NCBI RefSeq assembly: GCF_001424185.1
Contig: NZ_LMOM01000033.1
Span: 1 to 16,035, forward strand
DNA from: Deinococcus sp. Leaf326
GTDB lineage: Bacteria; Deinococcota; Deinococci; Deinococcales; Deinococcaceae
Length of the DNA: 16,035 nucleotides
Direction: 5' to 3'
Part shown: piece after piece, positions 6,209 through 13,772 of the stretch
Layout of the letters: the number at the start of each line of letters is the position of its first letter
Numbering within the stretch: the first letter of the stretch is position 1
Made by a program: the position numbers and the translations under genes
The notes under the pieces: generated by a model
Told to the model about the DNA's origin: nothing
Seen by the model: the letters and a program-made list of their open reading frames with translations, nothing else
Database searches by the model: none

Positions 6209-7333
6209 TCAGGCGCGGTCGGCCACGAAGCGGCGAAGCGCTGGCATCCCCGGCACGCTGTACTGGGCCTCCTGACGCTCTACGACCCATGTCGCGGCCG
6301 TGCTGTCCAGCTGGAGGGCACTCAGATGCCGAGTGACGACCTCGATCCCTTCTCGGACGTAGGCCCCGGCCACCAGGCGGGCGGCCCGCTCGCGCTCTTC
6401 GGCACTCAGTCCGGGTAGGCAGGCCCGGAGCGCGTCCAGGGGATCTCGCTCCGCCGGCTTGACCCAGGCCCGCACCGAGCGTGCCGGTCCGCGTTTCGCC
6501 GCACTGTGGAGGTTGCGCCGGGCGTCGGCGCTGGTATAGGGATCATGCCGCCCCTGGGTGTCGTGTGCAGGCACCCGCTCGGCGTACTGCTCCATGATCA
6601 GCAGCGCATCCTGGCGGGAGCCGTGCTCCAGCAGCTGGCAGGCCAGCCAGTACCCGGTATTGTCCCGGCCACCGCCATCCCGCACCCGCTGCATGGCCGT
6701 CGCCAGCAACTCCTCGACCCCTGGGGAGACACCCGTTGGAGCCTCCCAGACAGGCAGCTCGGGGGCCTCCTCCCGCACCAGGCCCGTCCAACGCGCCACC
6801 GCTTCTGGCAATTGCGTGACCTCGTGGGGCTGATGATCGAGCAGGCGGTACGTCCCGTTGCTCAGCTGACTGGGCGGCAGCACGATCAGGCCCCCATCCC
6901 CACGCACGTCGAGGCCAGGGAAGGGGGGCGCACTCTGGCTGCTGCTTGCCTTGTTGCCCACCCGGTGGCCCGGCCAGGGGAAGTACAGGTGTGGGGAACC
7001 CGAGCCGGACAAACTATTGGGGGGAAGACCCAGCGTGTGGTGCAGGGCCCGGCCTGGGGCGCCGTCGAAGTCCAGGACCACCAGATTGCTGATCTCACCC
7101 GTCACCGCCCCTAAGCCAGGGACCCGGTGTTGTGGAGCGAACCAGATCTGCAGCAGCTCGTCTGTGACCCGCTCCGTCTGGAAGTCTCGCCAGCGGGGGC
7201 TTTTGCGACCGTTTGTGCCTCGTTGCCAGTGGCCGGTCTGGATCAGGACGTGATGGGGACTCTTGCGGTCCCCGATCGGCACGACGTTCCAGCCGCGCGC
7301 CAGATACTCCCGGGCGACGGCCAGCAGGCTCAT
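6209..7333 (-). CDS. Bifunctional primase/polymerase (PrimPol) family protein
   Basis: The N-terminal 200 residues match the archaeo-eukaryotic-type prim/pol domain. They show a YLARGWNVVPI opening (10-20), the acidic metal-binding pair VVLDFDG (85-91), SGSGSPHLYF (109-118) with the conserved His, and DVRGDGGLIVLPPS (142-155) with the third acidic residue. Such proteins synthesise primers or extend DNA, typically for plasmids and phages. Residues 200-374 form a helical C-terminal part of unknown role with no helicase motif visible, so the helicase must come from elsewhere. The ATG overlaps the upstream stop in ATGA, showing translational coupling. It is the last gene of the five-gene operon. 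Confidence 0.9.
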   Translation of the reverse strand: MSLLAVAREYLARGWNVVPIGDRKSPHHVLIQTGHWQRGTNGRKSPRWRDFQTERVTDELLQIWFAPQHRVPGLGAVTGEISNLVVLDFDGAPGRALHHTLGLPPNSLSGSGSPHLYFPWPGHRVGNKASSSQSAPPFPGLDVRGDGGLIVLPPSQLSNGTYRLLDHQPHEVTQLPEAVARWTGLVREEAPELPVWEAPTGVSPGVEELLATAMQRVRDGGGRDNTGYWLACQLLEHGSRQDALLIMEQYAERVPAHDTQGRHDPYTSADARRNLHSAAKRGPARSVRAWVKPAERDPLDALRACLPGLSAEERERAARLVAGAYVREGIEVVTRHLSALQLDSTAATWVVERQEAQYSVPGMPALRRFVADRA

Positions 7334-7905
7334 GCGGGAGCCATCTCCCGCTGGGCCTCATCCTGTGGCATCCCCTGAGCAGCGTGTTCCTGGGGGCCCT
7401 GTTGCTGCTGGTCAGCACCCGAGGGGGCGCCTTGCTGGGACTCGGCTTTCTGCTTCAACTTCCCTGATGCTTTAGGGGTCTTCGGCGCTTCCGCCGAGGC
7501 GGCGTCTGCTGGCGCAGCACGGGGGCGGGCGGGCCTGGGTGGGGCCGTCAGCGCCTTCATGGCCTGCTGAGCGAGCTGGGCGAACCGCGCGTCGGAGTAC
7601 GTCTCCAATTCCGCGACTGTTGCCGTGATATTCGCATCGTAGGTGAGTTTCTGTGCGATGTCCTTCTGGGTCTGGCCGTGCCAGTCCCTGAATTCCGGCG
7701 TCTCGAGCAGGACAAAACTGCGCAACGAGACGGTGCCGTCCTGACAGATCAGCTCCTGGGGAACACCGAAAATCACGATCAGGGCAGGTGCCTCCGGCTC
7801 AGGCTGCGTCAAGGCCTTCAGGAGCCCTTCCACGTAGAGTTGCGCATGGGCCACGGTGAACTTATGGGTGTTGGCGAGCTGCTGAAAATCAAGTCGTTTG
7901 GACAT
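7330..7905 (-). CDS. Unrecognised 191-aa protein with disordered tail
   Basis: The start at 7905 has AGGAG 8 nt upstream, inside the end of the preceding gene, and is preferred to an ATG 33 nt further out. The first 120 residues look folded (LIVIFGVPQELICQDG, LLETPEFRDWHGQTQKDIA). From about 120 on the protein is low-complexity: Pro, Ala and Lys rich (PPRPARPRAAPADAAS), then Gln-rich (DQQQQGPQEH). Such tails often mediate protein contacts. No family is recognised. It overlaps the upstream gene by 17 nt and the primase gene by 4 nt, so it is probably a replication accessory protein. This role is inferred from position only. Confidence 0.85.
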   Translation of the reverse strand: MSKRLDFQQLANTHKFTVAHAQLYVEGLLKALTQPEPEAPALIVIFGVPQELICQDGTVSLRSFVLLETPEFRDWHGQTQKDIAQKLTYDANITATVAELETYSDARFAQLAQQAMKALTAPPRPARPRAAPADAASAEAPKTPKASGKLKQKAESQQGAPSGADQQQQGPQEHAAQGMPQDEAQREMAPA

Positions 7906-8764
7906 CTTCTTCACTCCTGATAAGGGCACGAAGTTCACTGGGACTCGTCACCTGGTACGTGACGGCTTTCCCACTGAAGCGTTCGAGGTGGAGGCGATCT
8001 TCTTCGGTCAACATGCGCGTCACCAACAGGGTGAGCACGCCGCCCTCGACGCTGTGAGGAAGCACCCCCAGCTTCTTTCGAAGGTAGAGAGGCACGGTCT
8101 CCGCAGGCGCCCTGATGGGCGCATAGGCGTAGCGGGGCAGGCGAAGATGGGCCGCAAGCGCATCGGCGTAATCCGCCTCGGTCACGAGGCCGGCGTCTAC
8201 GGCCTCCTGGACCTCTTGCTCGTAGGGGTCCAACGCCTCTGCACCCACCAGACCACTGACGCACAACCGCTCGGCGAACGTCAGCCCTCCATAGAGCGCC
8301 GTGGGGTAGGTCAACCGGAGGCAAAGTCGGAACAACTCCGGAGCGATCAGGCTGAATCGAATTCGACCCTGGCCTGTGGGTGAAACGGCGTTCGCACGGG
8401 CTTGCAACTCAGCACTAATTGTCGGCAGAGGATCGACCGTCAACAGGCAGAGCGTGTCCCACTCCACCCGTTGGGCCACACAGAGGTGCTCAAGGGCCAG
8501 GGAACGACTGAGGAGAGGCTCGAACCCCTCCTTCCCAGGGGCTTTGAGGGGGGCCTCCAGGGTTTCGATACTCGCTGGGGTGGAATAGCAGCGGCGCTGC
8601 GTCATCTCCGCCATCGTGGCCCAGAGGGCGGGAACATCCTGGATCACCCGTTCGAGCGTGCGGAGCACACTCCCTCCGGAGCCTTCCTGGGTTCGGATGA
8701 CCAAGTCCGATTGCTCGGCCGTCAGTCCACCGTATTCGCCCAGCAGCGCGAGCAGATCGCTCAT
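7889..8764 (-). CDS. 291-aa protein with GspE-N/MshEN-like C-terminal domain
   Basis: Residues 183-283 resemble the T2SSE_N/MshEN domain of type II secretion and type IV pilus ATPases: VQEAVDAGLVTEADYADALAAHLRLP, then AETVPLYLRKKLGVLPHSVEGGVLTLLV and TEEDRLHLERFSGKAVTY. In its family this domain is an N-terminal regulatory module, and some versions bind c-di-GMP. Here the ATPase is missing and the domain is at the C-terminus. Residues 1-60 (LLALLGEYGGLTAEQSDLVI) may be a second, more degraded copy. The ATG overlaps the upstream stop as ATGA. The gene sits inside a replication operon, so a secretion role is unlikely. Exact function unknown. Confidence 0.85.
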   Translation of the reverse strand: MSDLLALLGEYGGLTAEQSDLVIRTQEGSGGSVLRTLERVIQDVPALWATMAEMTQRRCYSTPASIETLEAPLKAPGKEGFEPLLSRSLALEHLCVAQRVEWDTLCLLTVDPLPTISAELQARANAVSPTGQGRIRFSLIAPELFRLCLRLTYPTALYGGLTFAERLCVSGLVGAEALDPYEQEVQEAVDAGLVTEADYADALAAHLRLPRYAYAPIRAPAETVPLYLRKKLGVLPHSVEGGVLTLLVTRMLTEEDRLHLERFSGKAVTYQVTSPSELRALIRSEEDVQTT

Positions 8765-9585
8765 GCCAACATCCGCCCCGCTAGCCACCGGACCCCGCGC
8801 CAGAGGTCATTTTCCTTATGGACTGCGGTCACGTTGAACCTCAGCGCCTTAGCCTTCAGATGCTTCCCGATCTGTTTGCTGCTGTCTTCTGCACCGGGGT
8901 AGAGGTCGACGAACTGCGCCGCGTCACCCTCCCAGTAGTCCCGGAGCTCCGGGTTGTTCTGATGCAGCTCGACGCACTTGCCCATAGGGAGCACGGAGAA
9001 CGCCCAGGCCGCCATCGTAAGCTCACCGGCCGCGAGTTCACTGCCCTTTTCCTGGTGGCTATAGATGTGTAACTGCCCATCCCCGTAGAGGAGCCCGGAC
9101 GCATAGGTCCGGCGACCGTCGCACACGGCGTAGGTGTAGAGCTGGTAGTGGTTGAGCGGCCCGATGCTGGGCAGGCCCTTCCGGCTGACCGCGTTGAGGA
9201 GGTCGACCCAGAACAGCTCGAGGTGTTCGAGGCTGCCGATCCGGATCGTGACGTTCCGGCGCTGGAGCGCGTCTCGCAGTTGCTGGGGCCACTCGGTTGC
9301 CCGGGTCCGGACCAGGTCGCGGAGCTCGCGTTGTGTGGTGTGGATGTAGAGCCGCGTGTAGTAGGGGACGCTGTCGACGGCGGTGAGGAGGGCGCCAAGG
9401 CGCTGCTCTGCGGCGGTGTCCCCTGCGAGTGGCGCCGAGAAGTAGTTGCCACTCGTGCTGTGTTCCCCCTGGACATGGATGGCCGTGAGGGTTGCGGGCG
9501 ACCCGCGGCTGCCAGCGTCGAGTCGGATGTAGATGTGGTGGGCTGGACGTTCTGCGGTGCCGATAGCTGCTGTTCCGATAGACAT
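8761..9585 (-). CDS. 274-aa protein with two possible RNase H-like halves
   Basis: The ATG at 9585 has AAGGAG 5 nt upstream and is preferred to the frame opening at 9657. No family is certain. The first half has a strand-acidic-turn start (IYIRLDAGSRG, Asp at 23), a strand pair, then a helix with a Glu (GDTAAEQRLGALLTAV) and a strand (YYTRLYIHTT). The second half repeats the order: YQLYTYAVCDGRR, YASGLLYGDGQLHIYS, GSELAAGELTMAAWAFSVLP, KCVELHQN. This order resembles duplicated RNase H-fold domains, but the usual TD motif is TT or HQ, so catalysis is doubtful. It ends in ATGA with the next gene. Position suggests replication. Confidence 0.85.
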   Translation of the reverse strand: MSIGTAAIGTAERPAHHIYIRLDAGSRGSPATLTAIHVQGEHSTSGNYFSAPLAGDTAAEQRLGALLTAVDSVPYYTRLYIHTTQRELRDLVRTRATEWPQQLRDALQRRNVTIRIGSLEHLELFWVDLLNAVSRKGLPSIGPLNHYQLYTYAVCDGRRTYASGLLYGDGQLHIYSHQEKGSELAAGELTMAAWAFSVLPMGKCVELHQNNPELRDYWEGDAAQFVDLYPGAEDSSKQIGKHLKAKALRFNVTAVHKENDLWRGVRWLAGRMLA

Positions 9586-10433
9586 GAGATCTCCTTGGGG
9601 GATGCGACGGCCGTCGCCGGCGCCTCCTGCCCTGACCACCGGTAATGCGATACGCAAAACTCCGACGGAATCCGGATGACATATCCCTCTTCAAGCAACT
9701 TCTCGATCAGGACCGCGAACACCTCGTCTTCGAGACCCAGGGCCTTTTTCAAGCCCGCGTTGCTGATTGTTTTATAGGCGACCTTATCTGCCGTCACGGC
9801 ACTCAGCTCAATGACTTTCGCGCGGGCACGCACAAGCAGTTCCGCATCAATTTTGATGACGGGAGCTTCCAACTTCAGCATCTTCAGGGTTTTGCTTTTA
9901 GCGACTCGCGTCCCTGCTTTTTTGTCGTCGATCCAACGCAGGAGATTGGGATCCTGGATATAGGTGCTGTAGTAGTACGTGCGACTGTCCCGGACAAGTT
10001 CGCGGACACTTAAACGCTCTAACACGTAAGGCAAGGCCAGAGAAAGAATGTGCTGGTCTCCACTGCATCCCCAGGATTCCTGGGAAATGTACTTCCGGAG
10101 TTCTCGCGTGGTCAGGCAACGCCCCAGACGCCTGAGCAGCTGCTCCACTTCGGCAGCGAAGGTTTCAAGGAAACGGGGCAAGAGAAAGGCCAGGCTATTT
10201 GTGCTTGAGAAGAAGATCTCGACATTCTGGCCAAAAGATTGCAGGAAGCCTTGTTTCACCAGCCCCTGGCAGACTTTGCGCACGCGCCGCTTCGTCAATC
10301 CGGGGTGCGCTTCGTGGACTTGCGCCGCTGTAAATCCACGCCGGCCACTCAAACCACTGCCCGTCGTCAGATCAGTCGGGCGTAATAAGCCTTTCTTTTC
10401 CAAAGCAATGATGTGGTGGAGTCCGGCGGTCAT
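8856..10433 (-). CDS. Winged-helix DNA-binding protein, possible replication initiator
   Basis: The protein-like part runs from the ATG at 10433 to about 9590 (roughly 280 residues). Residues 34-70 (FTAAQVHEAHPGLTKRRVRKVCQGLVKQGFL) have a winged-helix pattern, and further strand-helix units follow. The frame has no stop until 8856, but from 9585 on it overlaps the 274-aa gene in another frame and reads as Ser/Thr/Arg/Pro-rich sequence, so the true C-terminus is uncertain. The open frame also extends upstream to a TTG at 10547. That part is AT-rich with repeats and may be non-coding. No ribosome site is clear. Being first in an operon ending in a primase and next to an AT-rich region suggests a Rep protein, but this is inference. 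Confidence 0.65.
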   Translation of the reverse strand: MTAGLHHIIALEKKGLLRPTDLTTGSGLSGRRGFTAAQVHEAHPGLTKRRVRKVCQGLVKQGFLQSFGQNVEIFFSSTNSLAFLLPRFLETFAAEVEQLLRRLGRCLTTRELRKYISQESWGCSGDQHILSLALPYVLERLSVRELVRDSRTYYYSTYIQDPNLLRWIDDKKAGTRVAKSKTLKMLKLEAPVIKIDAELLVRARAKVIELSAVTADKVAYKTISNAGLKKALGLEDEVFAVLIEKLLEEGYVIRIPSEFCVSHYRWSGQEAPATAVASPKEISCLSEQQLSAPQNVQPTTSTSDSTLAAAGRPQPSRPSMSRGNTARVATTSRRHSQGTPPQSSALAPSSPPSTASPTTRGSTSTPHNASSATWSGPGQPSGPSNCETRSSAGTSRSGSAASNTSSCSGSTSSTRSAGRACPASGRSTTTSSTPTPCATVAGPMRPGSSTGMGSYTSIATRKRAVNSRPVSLRWRPGRSPCSLWASASSCIRTTRSSGTTGRVTRRSSSTSTPVQKTAANRSGSI

Positions 10434-10518
10434 GGAGCCATTTATGCCGCCGCCCAAAATAAAACGCAAACGACCGAAAAAAAACTTGTGTTTTCCTCGT
10501 GCTGAACGCACTTTGATG

Positions 10519-10545
10519 TTTTTTAGGCTCTCAATTTTTTTAGGC
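10519..10545. repeat. Two direct repeats of TTTTTTAGGC, 17-bp period
   Basis: TTTTTTAGGC occurs at 10519-10528 and 10536-10545, in phase with about 1.6 helical turns. A shorter copy, TTTTAGGCA, lies at 10916-10924 at the other side of the intergenic region, upstream of the divergent regulator gene. Two or three copies may be protein-binding sites of Rep or of the regulator. Too few copies for a confident iteron call. Confidence 0.4.
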
Positions 10546-10570
10546 AAACCCGATTTTTGAGTTTTGCACT

Positions 10571-10588
10571 TTACAAATGAATTGCCAT
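10571..10588 (-). CDS. Five-codon minigene (leader peptide candidate)
   Basis: On the minus strand GGAGG (10601-10597) is followed after 8 nt by ATG GCA ATT CAT TTG TAA (10588-10571). The strong ribosome site with ideal spacing in front of only five codons, 138 nt upstream of the ATG of the winged-helix gene, suggests a leader peptide that could couple or attenuate expression. It may be chance. Confidence 0.25.
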   Translation of the reverse strand: MAIHL

Positions 10589-10726
10589 AAACTCGTCCTC
10601 CGGCACATTTCCCTCATTTTTTCACTCATAAAGGCTTTTTTTGGTCTAGTTGTGTGAGTCGTGTGAGAAAATACCCCCGTCTACCCCCCCCACCGAGAGC
10701 CCCAAAACGATAGGAAAAACACCCCG

Positions 10727-10751
10727 AAAACGCCGTCTCAGTCGGCGTTTT
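10727..10751. terminator. Symmetric hairpin AAAACGCCG/CGGCGTTTT
   Basis: AAAACGCCG (10727-10735) and CGGCGTTTT (10743-10751) form a 9-bp stem with flanking A and T runs, which reads as a terminator on both strands. Neither neighbouring gene ends here, as both are transcribed away from it. It would therefore stop a small RNA or block readthrough, or be a structural element of an origin. Confidence 0.45.
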
Positions 10752-10768
10752 ACACCTCAAAATACAGG

Positions 10769-10800
10769 GTGTGCGGGACTACCCCAGCAGCCCCGCACAC
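10769..10800. repeat. 9-bp inverted repeat GTGTGCGGG/CCCGCACAC
   Basis: GTGTGCGGG (10769-10777) and CCCGCACAC (10792-10800) are separated by 14 nt. A competing pairing, ACACC (10752-10756) with GGTGT (10768-10772), shares its left arm. Together with the hairpin at 10727-10751 this makes a compact structured stretch of about 75 nt. Confidence 0.5.
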
Positions 10801-10929
10801 ATCTATCTAATTTAAGAGAAGCCCGTCCCAGCGTAGTTTTATCGGCTTTAGACTTGGCATTGTCAGACTCTTACCGCCTTCAATAGGTCAGATACACATA
10901 TTTTTCGCCCAATAATTTTAGGCAGGCGC

Positions 10930-10941
10930 TATCTTATAGGC
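10930..10941 (+). promoter_or_regulatory. Leaderless-type -10 of the STAND regulator
   Basis: TATCTT (10930-10935) lies exactly 6 nt before the ATG at 10942. It fits the TANNNT box seen 6-7 nt upstream of leaderless start codons in Deinococcus. No Shine-Dalgarno is well placed, which supports a leaderless mRNA. No clear -35 was seen. Confidence 0.5.
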
Positions 10942-13737
10942 ATGTGCCCTGCCCCCCCCAGTGACATTTCTGGGACCATTCTGGACCGACCGCGACTCTC
11001 TACCGCTTTCGATGCGTACCCCCGCATCTTCATCGCGGCTGGGCAGGGACTCGGCAAAACAACCCTGCTGCGTCAAGGTCAACGCCACCTCGAACGCTGG
11101 GGCCGGCAGACCATCTCCTTGATCCCCACGCAGTCTTACCGAGCATTGCCACCCTTTCTCCGCCACTTCATCGCCGCATTTCAAGCCCACGATCCGAGCC
11201 TCTTTCAGCCCGTGACTTCCGCCTACCGCGCGCTCAATTTCACGCCAGAAGATCCCCGCTTCCCCTTGGAAGCCGCCCAGGCCATCGCGCGTGACCTCCA
11301 CACCCTGACCACCCAACAGCCCTTCACCCTGTTGATCGATAACCTCGATCCTGACCCCGCCCTCGCAGCCTTTCTCTCCCATCTCACCCACGCCGCTCCT
11401 CAAATCCAGTCTGTCTTCGCCGGTCCAGAAGCGCTCCCAACGCACTTCGATCCTCAGCGTTTTCCACTGGCTCCTGGCAGAGATAAGCGGGGGAAAGAGC
11501 ACCTCAACCCGCACATCCTGACGAGCGACCAACTCGTCTTCTTCCCTGACGAAGCCCGGTATCTCGGCCTCTCTTCCGAGGCCTACACCCGCTCTCAAGG
11601 CATCCCGACTCTCGTCCGGGCCCTGCTGTCTCCCGACCCCACCAGCCTGTTCCTCCGCGCGGATCTCCAGGCGTACGTCCATGACATCGACCCCGTTCTC
11701 CTGCGCGCGGCGTTCGTCGAAGACGACTGGACAGGTCCACCCCCGCTCACCCTCCTGCGGGCGCTCCAGCTGCCAGACAACTACCTCGCCGACTACCAGC
11801 GAAGGAACTGGCCCTTTGCCACTCAGTCTCACCGGCACGTGCCTCTACTGACAGAACTCCTCCGCCATGCGCTCTACACCCATGGGGATGTCGGCCGCGT
11901 CCTTCCCGGCCTGGCGAGGTACTACGACGCAGTCGACCCCATCCGCGCCCACGCCCTGCGAAATCAACACCGCGCCCCGTTCACCCTCTCACCCGAAGCG
12001 CTCTCCAGCCGCCGGGTGCAGCTCCAGAACTGGACGGCCAACGCGCAATGGCGGCGCATCCGCGACACGCTCAGCACACACATCTGGGAGGACGCCCGAG
12101 GCCTTCAGCTCGACCTGGATGCCGCAGATACCCTCCTGCTCGTCACCGCCATCCGGGAAACCGCTGAGCATCTCGAAGACCTGCGCTTTGCCATGCGTCT
12201 CCTCACCCTCGCCGAAGGCCTGTTCCTTCTCCCTGAACCCGACTCCAGCTTCCTCAAAGCTGACCTCCTCCAGAAGCTCGGCCGCCTCTCCCAGGCGCAG
12301 GAAACCTACACCGCGCTCTTCGTGACCCTGCCCCGGGATCATCCCCGGCGTACAGAAGTTCAGGCGCAACTCGCCCTCTGTTACCTCCAGGCCGGTCAGC
12401 CGCTCGTGGCACAGGCTGCTCTTGGCGCGCACCCGACAGAGAACCCTGACCTGTTTTTTCAGGTCGTTCTGCTGCAGACGCGGATCATGCGAGGGGACCC
12501 CTCGACCAAGACCAAGCAACAGGCCGCCGCCTTGTACGACGAGCAAGAGAACTGGTCTCAGGTGGCGCCTGATCTCCAGTGTCGGCTCGTCGCTACGCTG
12601 CTGGACGTCGGCCTACTCAAGCCCGCCCAGCAGCTCCTGCAGGACCTTCCCGCGGATGAACACCTTTCACCCTGGGTCGTGACCGAGCGACACCGTCTCC
12701 TCAGCGTGTACGCCCTGCGCCAGCACCAGCTCGCCAAAGCCGAACAGCAGGCCCAGCACGCCATTCAGGCCGCGGATCAGCTCTCGAGATATGCCCACCT
12801 TCCCGGCCGGGACTATCAAGATTTCCTGACCCGTTGGCACGCTCACCAGTGGGGCCTGCTCATCGCCATTGCCCGTCAGGATCATCTCGTGGCCGAACAG
12901 CATCTCACCAGTCTGGAGACCATCGCCCGGCTGGAAGGCACGCTCAGCCGCGAGATCCAGCGCTGCCGCGTCATTCTCAACGCCAGCCAACGCGCAACCC
13001 CTCAAGGGCAGGTCGATGACAGTCAACTGCTCGGAAACGACTATTCGGAAATCACGTATGTCCTCCGCTGTTGCCTCGGCGCTCCACCCGTCAAAGGACA
13101 GCCCTATCCTCGGGCCTTCGACGAGACCTGGAGCACCTGGTACGACAAGCTCTTTACCGTCACCAAGCCGTCCTTGAACGATGCGGCTCTCCCGGCTCAC
13201 ACGCTCCACCTCCGCATGCTCAGCGGCGCCTTCACCGGCCAACTCGGTGACCAACCCTTCAGCCTCAGTGTACGCGAGGCAGAACTGCTCTACGTCCTTG
13301 CGACCTCCGGCCCTCAGTCCTCAGACGTCCTTGGCAAGCAGCTGTTCAGTTTCTCGAAGAATGCCCGCGCCTACGTCAACGTCACCGCCAACAATCTCGG
13401 CCGGCGGCTGCTCCCGCATCCTCATGCGTCCGAGCCCCTCGTCGCCCTCGATCCCAAGACCAACGAGTACCGCCTCCACCCCGAGGTGCAGCTGACCTGC
13501 GACCTGCACACCCTCGACCAGATGCCGTTGGTCACGCTGGCCAACCTCTACCAGCCGTTCCCCCTCGTCGCCAAGTCGAAGCGCCCCCAGCTGCTGACCC
13601 CTGAATTCATTCGGCAGCAGGTCACCGCTTACCTCGCCAAAGCGCCAAGGACCCGAACGAATCTCGAAGCGATTGACCGTATCGGCACCCTCGACCCACC
13701 CCTTCGCCGCATGCTGGAGACTCACCACCGAGATTAA
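10942..13737 (+). CDS. STAND-type ATPase regulator with C-terminal SARP-like winged helix
   Basis: Walker A is GQGLGKT (34-40) and Walker B is LLIDNLD (130-136), as in STAND/MalT-like signal-transducing ATPases. Residues about 350-720 are repeated helical hairpins typical of TPR-like superhelical sensors (for example LLQKLGRLSQAQETYTALF and AQLALCYLQAGQPLVAQAAL). Residues about 755-850 (GDQPFSLSVREAELLYVLA ... VNVTANNLGRRLL) resemble the OmpR/SARP winged helix. Domain order ATPase, TPR, winged helix matches MalT-like layout with a different DNA-binding type. It would bind an unknown ligand, oligomerise with ATP and activate transcription. It is transcribed divergently from the replication operon across the AT-rich region, so it may control it. 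Confidence 0.9.
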   Translation: MCPAPPSDISGTILDRPRLSTAFDAYPRIFIAAGQGLGKTTLLRQGQRHLERWGRQTISLIPTQSYRALPPFLRHFIAAFQAHDPSLFQPVTSAYRALNFTPEDPRFPLEAAQAIARDLHTLTTQQPFTLLIDNLDPDPALAAFLSHLTHAAPQIQSVFAGPEALPTHFDPQRFPLAPGRDKRGKEHLNPHILTSDQLVFFPDEARYLGLSSEAYTRSQGIPTLVRALLSPDPTSLFLRADLQAYVHDIDPVLLRAAFVEDDWTGPPPLTLLRALQLPDNYLADYQRRNWPFATQSHRHVPLLTELLRHALYTHGDVGRVLPGLARYYDAVDPIRAHALRNQHRAPFTLSPEALSSRRVQLQNWTANAQWRRIRDTLSTHIWEDARGLQLDLDAADTLLLVTAIRETAEHLEDLRFAMRLLTLAEGLFLLPEPDSSFLKADLLQKLGRLSQAQETYTALFVTLPRDHPRRTEVQAQLALCYLQAGQPLVAQAALGAHPTENPDLFFQVVLLQTRIMRGDPSTKTKQQAAALYDEQENWSQVAPDLQCRLVATLLDVGLLKPAQQLLQDLPADEHLSPWVVTERHRLLSVYALRQHQLAKAEQQAQHAIQAADQLSRYAHLPGRDYQDFLTRWHAHQWGLLIAIARQDHLVAEQHLTSLETIARLEGTLSREIQRCRVILNASQRATPQGQVDDSQLLGNDYSEITYVLRCCLGAPPVKGQPYPRAFDETWSTWYDKLFTVTKPSLNDAALPAHTLHLRMLSGAFTGQLGDQPFSLSVREAELLYVLATSGPQSSDVLGKQLFSFSKNARAYVNVTANNLGRRLLPHPHASEPLVALDPKTNEYRLHPEVQLTCDLHTLDQMPLVTLANLYQPFPLVAKSKRPQLLTPEFIRQQVTAYLAKAPRTRTNLEAIDRIGTLDPPLRRMLETHHRD

Positions 13738-13772
13738 AGCGGGCAACCAGACCACCCCGCACACTTGGAGGT

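Larger units (their letters stand above)
10548..10941. other. AT-rich divergent intergenic region, candidate origin
   Basis: No convincing protein gene was found in these 394 bp. They are clearly richer in A and T than the flanking genes, with many A and T runs, two inverted repeats, a tandem GTGTGAG pair (around 10651-10666) and promoter-like sequence at the right end. It separates the replication operon from the divergent regulator. No consensus DnaA box was found by eye, and iteron copy number is low, so the origin role is only inferred from AT content and position. Confidence 0.4.

Noticed and set aside
10540..10629. A 29-aa minus-strand frame (MSEKMREMCRR...) upstream of the winged-helix gene
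   Set aside because: No ribosome site and no promoter of its own. It overlaps the minigene and the TTTTTTAGGC repeats. It could be an N-terminal part of the winged-helix gene only with a frameshift, which I cannot support.
10650..10886. A 78-codon plus-strand frame starting at TTG in the intergenic region
   Set aside because: No ribosome site, Pro/Arg-rich composition, and it runs through two strong inverted repeats. Probably non-coding.
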